Of a DNA stretch of 64,000 bases, positions 48,240 through 58,490 are shown one piece after another (the first letter of the stretch is position 1; each line of letters begins with the position of its first letter). The stretch spans positions 1,116,001-1,180,000 of the forward strand of contig JAZKJV010002611.1 in the NCBI GenBank assembly GCA_037367405.1, written 5' to 3'. Source of the DNA: Ottelia alismoides (lineage: Eukaryota > Streptophyta > Magnoliopsida > Alismatales > Hydrocharitaceae). The position numbers and the translations under genes were made by a program. Under the pieces are notes generated by a model. The model worked only from the letters and a program-made list of their open reading frames with translations. It searched no databases and was not told where the DNA came from.

Positions 48240-49215
48240 CACAGACTATTGCTTTGTGAGAGAAAACTATGATGGAGAATTTATCATCCATGAAATTAAG
48301 AAGGCAGTCCATGACGGTAAGTGGGATTAAGCGTCGAGGCTAATTGGCTTCTCAATCAACTTATTTCAAAACTTCTGGCATCTTTTAATACCTGACCCCA
48401 GGAATTATTAGGATCTTTTTACTACGAGGTAAAGCAAGTTTGACCCAATCTCTATGGAAAATAATAGACTAATTACACTCCTATAGAAGAAAGCCAACGC
48501 ACTTCATGTTGATAACTTTTAGACTAATTACCTTTATAAATAGAGAATTAAAGAACATTTCAAGATCCATTGTAAATATATGCAAGCATATCCTGGACCC
48601 CTACATGCCAAAAAACCATGCGTACCTTCATGAAGGCAAGATCCACAATGGATTGTGTAGTAGCTTCTAATGAGACCATCTCAGAATAGAATTCAAGTAA
48701 CTTCGTAGATTGAAAACTCATACTTGCTCTTTTTCTTATTCTAAAATACGTGATTAAAAAAGTTTGACAACATTTGTGCAAACTTCATTTGGAATGGAAA
48801 GTCAGACATGAAAAAGATTCGCATTGCAAAATGGGATGCCATTTGCAGACCAAAATCCTGCTGCAGATGGGGCACCATCAATATAGAGTTTTTAACCCGC
48901 ATTCACTCATGAAAAATCTTTGGAAAATTCTAAATGCGAGCATAAATTCCTACCCATTTTGGGTCTTTTAATAAGGTCCAAATGAGTGAAACTTGGTCTA
49001 GCCTACAATTCAGCCATGAAGCAAGAGCTATCATTCTCCTTAGCGTTCACTGTGACATAGGCAATGGTGAGCACTTACCATTCCAACCCTTCAAGTTAGA
49101 GTACCAACATGTTCTATCTATGACACACCCCTTATCCTACATATTAGCCAAGAATAAAAGAGCTGACCATAACACAATAACTCTCTACAAGGGAAGCATC
49201 TTACAATTGGGCTAA
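48240..49215 (+). pseudogene. L1-type LINE reverse transcriptase remnant
   Basis: Read across frames, the plus strand shows an RT N-terminal-like segment (HEIKKAVHDG, then GFSINLFQNFWH) at about 48285-48380, then a jump to the region after RT: FDNICANFIWNGKSDMKKIR, AKWDAICRPK and NLWKILNASI at about 48764-48935, and EARAIILLSVHCDIGNG near 49018-49070. This is the usual L1 order before the zf-RVT domain. The RT core with YxDD is missing and stops are frequent. Confidence 0.65.
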
Positions 49216-49427
49216 AGCATTAATAAATAGACTAGCTGCTGGCTCAATATACGAAGCTGATGGATTATGAATCTTTACCAAAAATATTATTCATATTAAA
49301 AGAATGTAGTCTTCTCAATTCCGTGATAAGGTCTTCAAACAAAAGATTTGCTATGAGAGCATACTTAATGGGGACATTATTGATCCCTGCTATAAAATCA
49401 CACGGTAAATTAATGCCCCCCAAGAGC

Positions 49428-49595
49428 TGCTATATAATGACTCCTAATATGGTATTCCTTTGACCTTTTCTTTTCCATATTTTTAGAAGCACAACTTTCT
49501 CCCATTTTCCATGCTATATAATGACTCCTAATATGGAATTCCTTTGACCTTTTCTTTTCCATATTTTTAGAAGCACAACTTTCTCCCATTTTCCA
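49428..49595. repeat. Perfect-looking tandem duplication, 84-bp unit x2
   Basis: TGCTATATAATGACTCC to TCTCCCATTTTCCA occurs at 49428-49511 and again at 49512-49595 with one visible difference (GGTATTCC versus GGAATTCC). Such similarity implies a recent duplication. Confidence 0.9.
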
Positions 49596-50119
49596 AGTTT
49601 CTACACAAAATCTGCAATTCTATACTTTTAATTTTGAAAGAATATGTGTCCATGATATAATATTGACTTGTCCGTCTTCACAAGCATTCAACAACAAATG
49701 ACACATTCATGTCTAGAAGTGTACATTGTTATCCTACAGCAAGCAGCAAATCAACAAGCCTTGTCAACTATTGTATTTAACAATAACTTTAGAATTCTTA
49801 ATAATAGACATCACTTATACGTACTAAAATGAACTTTACAAAATACAATTAAAGTAACATAATATACATTCCTTTGAATGAAGTACCAGTCAAACGATTG
49901 GACCATACACCATTGTATGGAACATATCATGTCAAAGGCAATATTTAATTTCACCAACAAGCATATAATATCATGTTTAACCAAGATAAATACACACAGT
50001 ACTCCAAGATAAGAAGCAAGTCATATAATCCAAAAACACTCCATTCATTTGACATTGAATGAGTTTTACATGTAATCAAAACATTAGACCCACAGTACAA
50101 ATAAGAACTACATCAATGT
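49596..50119. other. AT-rich DNA, nothing recognised
   Basis: No frame, repeat or terminal structure that I can support. It could be a 3' untranslated or intergenic part of the gene-like segment that follows on the minus strand. Confidence 0.3.
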
Positions 50120-50580
50120 CTTTTCCTCCTACAAAAAAAGTTTCAGCCTCATTGACCACTCTTGGGGGTTCTTGTCAGGATGCATCAAGCACTAGACTTG
50201 ACAACGAGCCGCACTTGACTGTCATGGTTAATCTGTGAGATCTGCAATCCATCGCCGTCGTCGTCAATATCCTCCATGTGTAGTTTTCGGCAACAGGGAA
50301 CAGTTTGAGGAGCCAATATCATGAGGTGCCCTCTCCTTTCTTGGGGTTGCCGGTGTCAACGGGATGTCTAATCGGATATGCTCATGAAAAGGAGTCTCAA
50401 AATCAACTCCCGATGCCATCCTCCCTCGTCGAATGTCATATTAGTCACCCAAATTCTCTGGTTGGCCCCAAGGTGGGCCTGTTCCAAGGCGACTCCCTCG
50501 CCCTCGACCTCTATGAGAAGTAGGCGCGTCTGCAGCCCCGTCATCTCCGCTGTGATCTTCATCATCATCATCAAGATTTT
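50120..50580 (-). pseudogene. Possible host-gene fragment, unidentified
   Basis: GC content is higher than in the neighbours and three minus-strand frames carry biased, protein-like text: an acidic and Arg-Gly-rich stretch (DDDDEDHSGDDGAADAP, then HRGRGRGSR) near 50460-50570, VDFETPFHEHIRLDIPL near 50370-50420, and an acidic C-terminus (MEDIDDDGDGLQIS, ending VVKSSA and a stop) at about 50190-50280. Frame changes separate them, so this is a degraded gene, exons with unseen introns, or a captured fragment. An alternative open frame at 50368-50574 reads differently through the same DNA. I do not recognise the protein. The hAT element begins 80 bases upstream in this gene's orientation. Confidence 0.35.
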
Positions 50581-50650
50581 CTCTATTAAGCCAATGTTTA
50601 GAGAATTTCAAATATAATCAGAAAATTCATAGAATGTATGCCTATGGTAA

Positions 50651-50658
50651 AGTACACC
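50651..50658. repeat. 8-bp target site duplication, left (AGTACACC)
   Basis: It is repeated exactly at 51904-51911. Eight bases is the hallmark duplication of hAT transposons. Confidence 0.88.
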
Positions 50659-51903
50659 CAAGGTTCAGGAAAGCGGTATGCGTATGCGTTCGGTCAGGTC
50701 ACTGAATAGTGATTAAGCGGTATGCGGGGGCATATGCGGGGTATATGCGGTTCTACGCGGTTTCCTAATTTTTATTTAAAAATAAATAAATATATACAAA
50801 TTTGACTACAACTGAACTAAACTTATGAATAATTGTGGTCCAACATAAGATATAAAATGTACCTAATTTTTTATTCCATTAGATAGCTAACTTTATGGGT
50901 CTATGTATATAATGTACCCAAGGCTTTTGTCAACTAAATGCATGGATTATGTGAATATGTCCCACTGGTTATCGAACCCCAAGTTTTAGCAATATCTAAA
51001 CATGGTTCTAAATCGATCATTATCAAAGATACTTGCTGCTGTAGCTTCCCAAGAAAGGGAGCAATCCGAATGGGGAATCCTAAGATTTGACAAGATGTGA
51101 GAAATAAATAGAGACTTAGAACCAACAATAGTCTCTGAATGAACCCAACCTTTGGCAGGATTCCACAGGTTACAACGTGTTCAATCAACTTAAACTGTCA
51201 GTTCGGGGTAATAAAATAACTGGTAGCAGACTTTGGCCGGAATATATCGCATACAAAGCTCACCAGGGTATAAAATGCTACGGTTACTAACAGGTGACTA
51301 AATAAAGAATTACTGAATCAGGATATAAATAAAAGTGGGAAATTACTGAATCCACGGTGCTGCAGCTAAGAGGAGGCGGTACCACAGCTAGGAGGAGGCG
51401 GTGCCGCGGTGGAGCTGGGAGGAGGAGGCGGTGCCGCGGTGGAGCTGGGAGGAGGAGGCATGGTGCCACAGCTAGGAGGAGGCACGGTGCCGAAGCGGAG
51501 GAGGTAGTGGAGTTGGGAAGGGAGGCGGAGATGAGTGGAGGCGGAGGAGCTCGGAGGAGGTAGGGTAGCGATGGAGGCGCGGTTGGGACTTGGGAGGAGG
51601 ATTGTGGAGGCGTGGGTTCGCACGGGGGAGGGATTAGGGTATCGGGGAATCAGGTGAGAGGGGTTTAGGGTAACCGGGTAATGGGGGTTACGGGTAAATC
51701 GGATCTAGTGATCCGATCCGATAGCAGGTCGGAGCACGAAGCGGGCGCACGGTCCGCATATGCGGCCGCACAGCCCGCATATGCGGGCCGCATATGCGCA
51801 ATAGGCGCATATAGAGGGGCTTCACGAATGCGGCACGCCCAACTGTCCGCATACGCATATGCGGCCGCATATGCGGCCGCTTCAACCGATTTCGTGAACA
51901 CTG
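50659..51903. mobile_element. Non-autonomous hAT-type DNA transposon, 1,245 bp
   Basis: The ends are inverted: left CAAGGTTCAGGAAAGCGG, right end on the other strand CAGTGTTCACGAAATCGG (14 of 18 match). A perfect 8-bp duplication flanks the element. Subterminal regions are packed with ATGCGG/CATATGCGG repeats (50674-50762 and 51741-51882), as hAT ends often are. The interior has no transposase: AT-rich DNA, then a GGAGGAGGCGGTGCC minisatellite (51371-51500) and GC-rich DNA with arginine-rich frames that I do not credit as genes. A transposase supplied elsewhere would have moved it. Confidence 0.88.
51371..51500. repeat. GC-rich minisatellite inside the hAT element
   Basis: Units of about 22-30 bases built from GGAGGAGGCGGTGCCGCGGTGGAGCTG variants repeat about five times. 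It explains the proline-rich and arginine-rich frames on the two strands. Confidence 0.75.
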
Positions 51904-51911
51904 AGTACACC
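51904..51911. repeat. 8-bp target site duplication, right (AGTACACC)
   Basis: An exact copy of 50651-50658. Confidence 0.88.
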
Positions 51912-52854
51912 ATGAATGCTATTAAAATATTTTGATTTAATGAATAAACCAGTGATTGCCTTGATATTCACATGACCTTGTTGCTAAAGCTTGTTAGCTA
52001 ATATCTGCCATAGTTGTAAAAAATAAAATGCAAGGTAGCTTAAAATGTGGTTTGTACTTAATATTTCTTCAAGCTTCCCAATAGGTTGTATCTTCTTTTT
52101 TAAGCATTCAAAATGTAATATTTTGTATCTTGCTCCTATATATGTATGTGCTTGTGATATCCAAATTATGTGTGATTATGGAAAATGTCAATAAAGCAAG
52201 TGTTCCGTATACTCAATGTGGAATGCCTATAAATCTCGGTTGGAATGATATAATAGCAAGGCCATTTAATGAATATATGGATATTGAGGCTTGAGCCAAG
52301 TTGCCTCACTTGATGGGTATCTTAAGCATTATGATTATATATATAATCTCTTTCGTTGCATGACTAAATATAATTTTTGTATTACGAAGTACAGTGGCTT
52401 CTCTGGGCATCCTGTGGACACTTCTCAACATGAGGATCGCCAAGAGGACATCCTGTGTACAAAGTACAGTGACTCAAACATGGAAGGCCCGAGAGGCGCG
52501 CCAAGAGGATCGGACTTGTCTTCATAAGGAGAGGTATTGGTATTGCTGAGGAGAACACCTTGAGAGAGAGAGAGAGACGTATTAGCTTAAAAAAAGTACC
52601 GTATGTATGATGAGGAAATCATAGACGATGATGAGGCTGGGGAAAAAGGTATTTAGGCTGCAGAATCCGTAGTATACTTATTACTTTCGGTTATTCAATA
52701 AGGCCATCAAAGGGGTAATGGCGTAGATGATATCATGATGATAGCTTCAGCCAACAACTGATGAGCTTTTATCAGAACGAATTTCAATACCTCAACAGTA
52801 GAAAGTGTTCATAGAGTAGCTTTCAGCTTATTGTCATCCACCTCCCTGACTTGG
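51912..52854. other. Unassigned AT-rich DNA
   Basis: The frame at 52291-52527 has no features I can name. A GA microsatellite lies near 52564-52585. Nothing else stands out. Confidence 0.3.
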
Positions 52855-53062
52855 GGAGAAGCGTAAGGAGTTTCAGATACTGACGAGGGAACCACACTTT
52901 TGAGAACCACACTTTTGAGTAGTACGAATAACAATTCATGGGACTAAAGAGATTCAATGGAGAAGCGTAAGGAGTTTCAGATACTGACGAGGGAACCACA
53001 CTTTTGAGAACCACACTTTTGAGTAGTACGAATAACAATTCATGGGACTAAAGAGATTCAAT
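52855..53062. repeat. Tandem duplication, 104-bp unit x2
   Basis: GGAGAAGCGTAAGGAG to AGAGATTCAAT occurs at 52855-52958 and 52959-53062 and appears identical. Each unit contains its own direct repeat (GAACCACACTTTTGA twice), so duplication occurred at two scales. Confidence 0.9.
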
Positions 53063-53123
53063 GGACCCATTCTTATCTCCAAGAAGTGCATCGCAATATA
53101 CAAACAGCAATGACAAAAGTTCC

Positions 53124-53264
53124 TTAGGTGCTCCCCTATGGCGCTCAGGCGAAGCGAGGCAAGGTACTAACGCCTCTCCCCAACTTAAGAGATGTGATAC
53201 AGTTCAAGCGCTGGTGATGCGAGCATCGGACATGGAAGCACGAGACGTCTAGGCAAGCACCTAA
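53124..53264. repeat. Small inverted-end segment, possible MITE (141 bp)
   Basis: TTAGGTGCTCCCCTA at the left matches the reverse complement of the right end, TTAGGTGCTTGCCTA, at 13 of 15 positions. No flanking duplication is clear, so this could be chance or a worn element. Confidence 0.3.
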
Positions 53265-53560
53265 TAATAACTTGGATATAATCCAATCCCCAAATGATCC
53301 CAATTAAATTAGGAAAAAACCCCCACAAGCCATCATTTCGATACTCCTCTGCCTCGACTTTGCCTTCTCCGCAACAATCACCATCGTCGTCTCCGTGAGC
53401 TCATCCATGTCATAAGCTCCCCCCGGTAGCTTCTCCTCTTCCACCAAGGTTTCACAGCACCCTCGCCACCCCCGCTTTTTGTTTCCTCTCCGCCACTAAC
53501 ATGGTCCGAAAACGGCATTGCCCAGAGTCAGCCACTGTAGGTATTGTTTAATGGTTAAAG
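53265..53560 (+). other. Pyrimidine-rich stretch with a possible gene 5' end
   Basis: CT-rich DNA (53335-53500) precedes an ATG at 53501 (MVRKRHCPESATV), followed by GTAGGTATTG, which could be a splice donor. No downstream exon can be recognised, so this may be a stranded first exon or nothing. Confidence 0.2.
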
Positions 53561-53699
53561 TCAAAATTATGCACCAGTGTCATATTCTTCTTCTCGTAAT
53601 ATATGATCTAATTTTTTTAGAAGTAAAAGGGTGGTGTCCCGATCTGGACCCACCATAGGATATGTATATATTTATATATTTAATTATAAAAGTTACCAG

Positions 53700-54525
53700 A
53701 AGTAATATGGTCCAAGCTTTACATAACACTTGAGAATGCTTGACCACATTCTCCGAATAAAAAGTATTCCCCCAAAAATGATGTAATTTTCTGGCACACC
53801 ATATTGCCTACAGCAACACAAAAGGAAGAAAATAGTCCTTGTGTCCAAAACCACACACCGGTCGCATATCTTCCAAAAACCTGAGCACCTCTGCCCGATA
53901 ATTCAAGGTATGCTTGCCCTAGACCAAACTTGAGCTGAGTATGTGCAGGAGAAAAATAGATGATCCAAATCTTCTGCTACCTCACCGCATCTATCGCAAG
54001 TGACATCCTCCGCCCCTATCAGCCGCCCCCTACGCTCTCTGGTGAGAATTCTGTCCATCCTCACTAGCCAGAGAAAAATCTTGATTCGGGTTGGGATCTT
54101 ACTTTTCCAAATCATACACATGTCCACAACCATCCCCTCGATATCCCCCACCTCCTCCACCAAAAATCGATACGACTTCTTTACCGAAATCTGCCATCCC
54201 CATGAAAAATGATCTCTACCTTCCTCCGGCCCCTCCAGCCGCGTAAGTTCAGAATGCAACTCCATGAACTCGGCTCTTTGCTCCGAAAGATCTGAGGCAA
54301 AAGTTGGGGACCAGGATCCCAATCCCCATACTCGCTGCACAATATCTCTTTATCCGCCGCCAACTGCAACAATCTCAGGTATCTTTCCCCCAACATTCCA
54401 TCCCTTGTCCAGTTATCCTGCCAAAATCGAAATCCAGCTCCGTTACCTAGAATTGGCCTCAACTTAATCGCCAGCTCCGACATCACCAACGTAATGCCAG
54501 TCCACAGTGATGACGTAAATCCATT
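53700..54525 (-). pseudogene. L1-like LINE, C-terminal part with zf-RVT domain
   Basis: From right to left on the minus strand: MSELAIKLRPILGNGAGFRF and WQDNW (54420-54489), then SWGWQISVKKSYRFL, IWKSKIPTRIKIFLWL and the zinc-binding zf-RVT domain CDRCGEVAEDLDHLFFSC (54000-53940), then VW and a decaying tail to about 53700. The frame 53903-54340 is open; a frameshift joins it to 54181-54489. This is the 3' part of the LINE whose RT, endonuclease and ORF1 lie at 57441-60118, separated by an insert of about 2.9 kb. Confidence 0.85.
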
Positions 54526-54966
54526 ACTCTGTTATTAAGTATTAAGTATTAACAACGATATGTTCGATATGGTGTGTAACATACCGTCATAGTCATAGAT
54601 AATAAGATGATTGATATGTATGATATAAGCCTATAAGTGTGTATCTATTGTTTCATTGTTTGAAATACTCAGATTAACTCCATTTGCATATCTAATATAT
54701 TCTACAATATGACCGATATGGCCGATGGCTGATATGTACAATATAAGGGGTATAAATGAGCAATATAGGTGAAAGAATTGTGTATTTATAAGTTGTTATT
54801 ATTCTAATAAATTAGAAGATCATAATTAACAATAAAATTGAAAAAAAACTGGCTTTTTGAGCCATTTCCAACATTTCCACCGAAATTATCGAAATTTCCT
54901 GAAATATCACCGAAATTTTGGTATTGAGGGTGACCGAAACAAAATCGATCGAGATTTCGCACCATG
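54526..54966. repeat. AT-rich insert with ACCGAAATTT-type repeats
   Basis: GATATG-rich DNA (54555-54780), then short repeats of CCGAAATT/CGAAATTTC on both strands (54875-54955). It lies between the LINE and the copia fragment and looks like the end of a worn DNA transposon or other repeat; I could not find matching termini. Confidence 0.35.
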
Positions 54967-55850
54967 TATTTAGGCGACCAAGGAGTTCCTTGGTCAGCAG
55001 TTTGTAACTAAGGATCTTGGCACTCTTCGATACTTCCTTGGATTAGAGTTCGTCAGGAACCAACGTGGTCTTGTGATGACTCAGAGGAAGTTTGTGACAG
55101 ATCTTCTTTCTGAGACAGGTATGACAGGGTGCAAGTCTGCTACTACTCCTATGGATCTGAGTATGAGATTGTATAATGATGACACTGAGGAGGTAAACCG
55201 GAGAAGATATAGAGAGCTTGTTGGGAAGCTCTTATATGCCACCATCACCAGGCCAGATATAACTTTGCAGTGAGCAAAGCTATCCATTTCATGGAGCAGT
55301 CCGGGAAGGTGCATATGGATGCAATCCATATGATCTTGAGATATTTGAAGACTTTACCTGATTCTAATCTTATATTCAGTAGGGATACATCTCTAGAGAT
55401 GACAGCTTGTGCAGAAACAGATTATGCAGGTTGCCCTAAAGATAGGAAGTCTACTTCTGGCTTTGCTATATTTATTGGAAACTCTCTTATTTCATGGAGA
55501 AGCAAGAAGCAGACAATGGTGGCTAGATCGAGTGCAGAATCTGAGTACTGGGCCATGGCTCAGGGATGTGCACAGATGATGTGGGGATCTGTGTTGACTG
55601 GCCTTACTATTGGGATTTCCCTATGCAACTTTTATGTGATAATCAAGCAGCTCTATTTATTGCCAACAATCCTGCTTTTCATGAACGGACCATCCATATA
55701 GAGGTGGATTGTCATTACACTAGAGACATGATCTAGAAATGTCTCATATCTACCTCTCATGTTTCCACTGGAGATCAAACTGTTGATATCTTCACAAAGG
55801 CTCTAGCTAGAGGTCCATTTTAGAGGTGTTGCTCCAAGCTGAGCATGATA
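54967..55850 (+). pseudogene. Ty1/copia pol 3' end: RT C-terminus and RNase H
   Basis: It starts mid-RT (FVTKDLGTLRYFLGLEF), followed by TPMDLSMRLY and YRELVGKLLYATITRPDIT. A one-base deletion near 55265 shifts the frame. RNase H follows in 55270-55701: VHMDAIHMILRYLK, ETDYAGCPKDRKSTSG, FIGNSLISWRSKKQ and [13 protein letters not shown], with a second frameshift after MMWGSV. The tail then reads [11 protein letters not shown] and VDIFTKAL before the LTR. Everything upstream of mid-RT is gone, so this is a 5'-truncated element in plus orientation, opposite to the LINE it lies in. Confidence 0.9.
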
Positions 55851-55878
55851 GATTTATATGCTCCAGCTTGAGGTGAAG

Positions 55879-56020
55879 TGTTGAGATAATCGGATCTCGC
55901 AGTATCCTTCTTGTATTTATGTTTTCCGTTGTACCTCTCTTGTAATTTACCCAAGGCATTTCTCCTATATAAGAGAGCCCTAGGGTCTCATCTATGATAT
56001 GCTTCATTTTTCTCCTAACA
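55879..56020 (+). repeat. Short copia LTR (142 bp)
   Basis: It runs from TGTTGAGATAATC to TCTCCTAACA and contains TATATAAGAGAGCCC (TATA at 55971-55977). CAGCTTGAGGTGAAG just before it is a copia-like polypurine tract. The copia frame ends immediately upstream, so this is the 3' LTR. Confidence 0.8.
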
Positions 56021-56310
56021 TAAGTAATTTCTATAAATCCACATTTTCCCTATTTTTTATTAGATTAATTATAGTTATAATCACGAATTCATAATAAAAT
56101 TCTTACGATAAGAACGAGAGAAAGAAAAGAAGAATGAAAATTTTATTAAAGTGGATTATTATACATATTCGTGCAGAAAAATAGATGTGTACACTTAATT
56201 CTACATTCCTTGCACTTATTAACTATATGATATTATTTATAATAGATATATTTATCATAAGATATCTTTCCTTATAAGAGCTACAAAAATTAAATCGAGG
56301 CATCTGATCT

Positions 56311-56421
56311 ATAACAGATCTTAACTTACGCTCTATTTTTGTGCATTTAGTAGGCCTTGTGTTTTCGACAATTGCAATGGCTTCTTTGTTTCTTCATGTT
56401 CAAAAAAATAAGATTGTCTAG
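56311..56421 (+). pseudogene. psaI: Photosystem I subunit VIII (plastid copy in the nucleus)
   Basis: The frame has the full psaI length of 36 codons plus stop. It encodes a single membrane segment ([18 protein letters not shown]) and the usual end QKNKIV. The start codon is ATA where plastid psaI has ATG, and two residues in the hydrophobic part look substituted. It has no plastid promoter context that would work in the nucleus. Confidence 0.85.
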
Positions 56422-56576
56422 ATCTAGATATAATGGGAGACCAAATCTCATCAAGTCATTTCAACAGTGGATCATAATACATGTATCCATTTAGTGGAAT
56501 ATGGTACGATATGTGATTTCCCCCGAACACAAATGAAAGAACTTTTATGCATATAGATACATGATATCCGAGTAAA

Positions 56577-56600
56577 TATATATATATATATATATATGGA
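56577..56600. repeat. AT microsatellite in the plastid spacer
   Basis: About twelve AT repeats between psaI and ycf4; plastid spacers often carry a shorter run here, so expansion may have followed transfer. Confidence 0.6.
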
Positions 56601-56794
56601 TATAGTTAATAAAAAATAAATCAACCAATTCAATATGAAAAATAGAATGTAAATGTTTCTAACCAATTTTTCCTAATGGTTCACAACAAAGTAGTGTTTG
56701 ATGAGAGTTATTTCGAGAGCAAGAAAAGAAAATAAATTCATTGGGGTTATTCTCTGAATTCTAATCAATATAACCGGATCTGGTATAATATAAT

Positions 56795-57324
56795 ATGAAC
56801 TGCCGATCAGAAAATATATGGATAGAACTCATAAGGGGATCCAGAAAAACAAATAACTTTTGATAGGCATGTTTTTGGGCTCGCTGGGATTTTTAGTGGT
56901 TGAAACTTCTAGTTATCTTGGTAGGAATCTGATATCTTTATTCCCCGATCAACAAATCATTTTTTTTCCATAAGGAATTGTAATGTCTTTCTATGGAATT
57001 GCGGTCTATTCATTAGCTCCAATTTGTGGTGCACAATTTCGTGGAATATAGGTAGTGTTTATGATCAATTCGATAGAAAAGAGGGAATAGTATGTATTTT
57101 TCGTTGGGGATTCCCAGGAGAAAACAGTCGCAATTTCCTTCGCTTTTTTATAAGAGATATACAATCAATCAGAAAGGAGGTTAAAGAGGGTCTTTATTCT
57201 CGTCGTGGTTCTTTATATGAAAATCAGAGGCCAGGGAGCTATTCCCTTGACTCGTACTGATGAGAATTTGACTCCACGGGAAATTGAACAAAAAGCTGCG
57301 GAATTAGCCGATTTCTTGCGTGTA
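56795..57324 (+). pseudogene. ycf4: Photosystem I assembly factor Ycf4 (plastid copy in the nucleus)
   Basis: From ATG at 56795: [16 protein letters not shown], then a stop; [20 protein letters not shown] after a frame change; [33 protein letters not shown]; then [18 protein letters not shown] and FLRV at the C-terminus. Several stops and indels split it, and the last few residues are replaced by the psbB piece. Ycf4 in plastids is a thylakoid membrane protein that helps assemble photosystem I; this copy cannot. Confidence 0.9.
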
Positions 57325-57440
57325 CGTTGGACAATTTGGCATGCTGCTAGAACCTAGTTCTAAGATGTTTTTGCTGGTATTGATCCAGATTGGATAGCTC
57401 AAGTGGAATTTGGAACATTCGAAAAAACTTGGGGATCCCT
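57325..57440 (+). pseudogene. psbB: Fragment of CP47 gene psbB (plastid origin)
   Basis: The sequence reads IWHAART, then VFAGIDPDW and AQVEFGTFEK, close to the C-terminal part of the photosystem II protein CP47, with a stop near 57356 and a frame change near the end. It is fused directly to the ycf4 end and ends where the LINE resumes. Confidence 0.8.
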
Positions 57441-58490
57441 CATCTTGTGTCTCCCTACCACCAACAACATATCCAGATATGTGATTGGTAGCGTAGCCGC
57501 AGGGCACCCAAGTGCTGCTGATGTGCGTTGCAGCTCCGAGTCCGAGAGCCCAAACGGAATCACAGCATATTTGCTCCTATTCACCCTGAGTCCTGATAAC
57601 TCCCCAAAAATATTCATAATACATGACGATCTCCTAATTTTGTCCTCCTCAGCCGCCATGAAAATCTCAGTGTCATCAACATATTGTAACAACTGAATGG
57701 ATATGTCCTCCCTCGTGTACCCCGAGCACCAGCCCACGGATTCCGCCAACCTCATCACAATCGCCAAAGCGTCGACAATAATAACGAACAGAAGCTGCGC
57801 CAAAGGACAACCTTGCTTGATCCCCCGCTGAGGTTGGAAAAAAGCCCCTTTCCGATATGTCAATCATCAGTATAGCATGTGAGCCCGTTGTCATGCATCG
57901 CTTGATCCATAAAATCCACAGTTCAGGAAAACCACTCTTCTCGAGAGAAGTCCAAATGAATCTCCAGTCCATGTAGTCGTATTCTTTCGATAAGTCGACC
58001 TTCCAAAGTATGCCCTTTATTTTATTTCTCCTCCAATCTGTCACCATCTCAGAAGTCATCACCAAGCCATCTGCCATTTGTTCTGACGAAATGATCCGAT
58101 CAAGCACTCCCCTCAAATGATTCGCGAGGATCTTCGCAATTATGAGGTACAAAGCGTTAGATAACGCGATCGGCCTAAAGTCCTCCACCCTGGTCGACGC
58201 CTCCTTTTTTGGCATCAAAAAAGGAGGTTGAGTCTCTCGAAATCCTGATTGCCCACCCGAAACTCCGGTAGCCCATCACATCACGACCTCCCAAAACTCC
58301 CTGTAGAAACTCATCGGGAAACCGTCTGGTCATGGTGTCCCCTGCGCATTCAGTTGAAAAAGTGCCAGCCTTGCTCAAAAAAAATCATCGATCAACATGC
58401 TTGCCTCCTCGTCGCATATCTGAGACACTTCCTTCCCTTGCCATCCCCAACCGGTCCGCGATCCCCTTCTCCCAAAAGCTTGAAAATGTG
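57441..58490 (-). pseudogene. L1-like LINE reverse transcriptase domain
   Basis: Reading right to left: an RT N-terminal region with PDEFLQGVLG (58300s), FFDAKKGG then a frame change, VEDFRPIALSNALYLIIAKI and ANHLRGVLD (58130-58200), SEQMADGLV, GILWKVDLSKEYDYMDWRF, a further frameshift, GIKQGCPLAQLLFVIIVDAL, and the catalytic YVDD in LLQYVDDTEIFMAAEEDK (about 57650-57690). It then ends at PITYLDMLLVVGRHK, where plastid DNA begins. About 150-200 residues usually found before the next LINE piece (54525) are missing. Confidence 0.88.

Larger units (their letters stand above)
56100..57440 (+). other. Plastid DNA in the nuclear genome (NUPT): psaI-ycf4 joined to psbB
   Basis: Genes psaI and ycf4 follow each other with their spacer as in angiosperm plastid genomes. 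Then, without a gap, the 3' end of psbB appears. In typical plastid maps psbB is many kilobases from ycf4, so two plastid pieces were joined. The right end meets LINE sequence at 57440. The left end is fuzzy: 56100-56310 looks like the accD-psaI spacer, but I cannot fix the start. All three genes carry damage, which marks an old nuclear copy. Confidence 0.85.

Noticed and set aside
53124..53264. A confident MITE call
   Set aside because: The ends match at only 13 of 15 bases and no flanking duplication was found; kept at low confidence only.
56311..57440. Functional plastid genes or an organellar contig
   Set aside because: The start codon loss, stops, frameshifts, non-native psbB junction and nuclear LINE flanks all argue for a nuclear copy.
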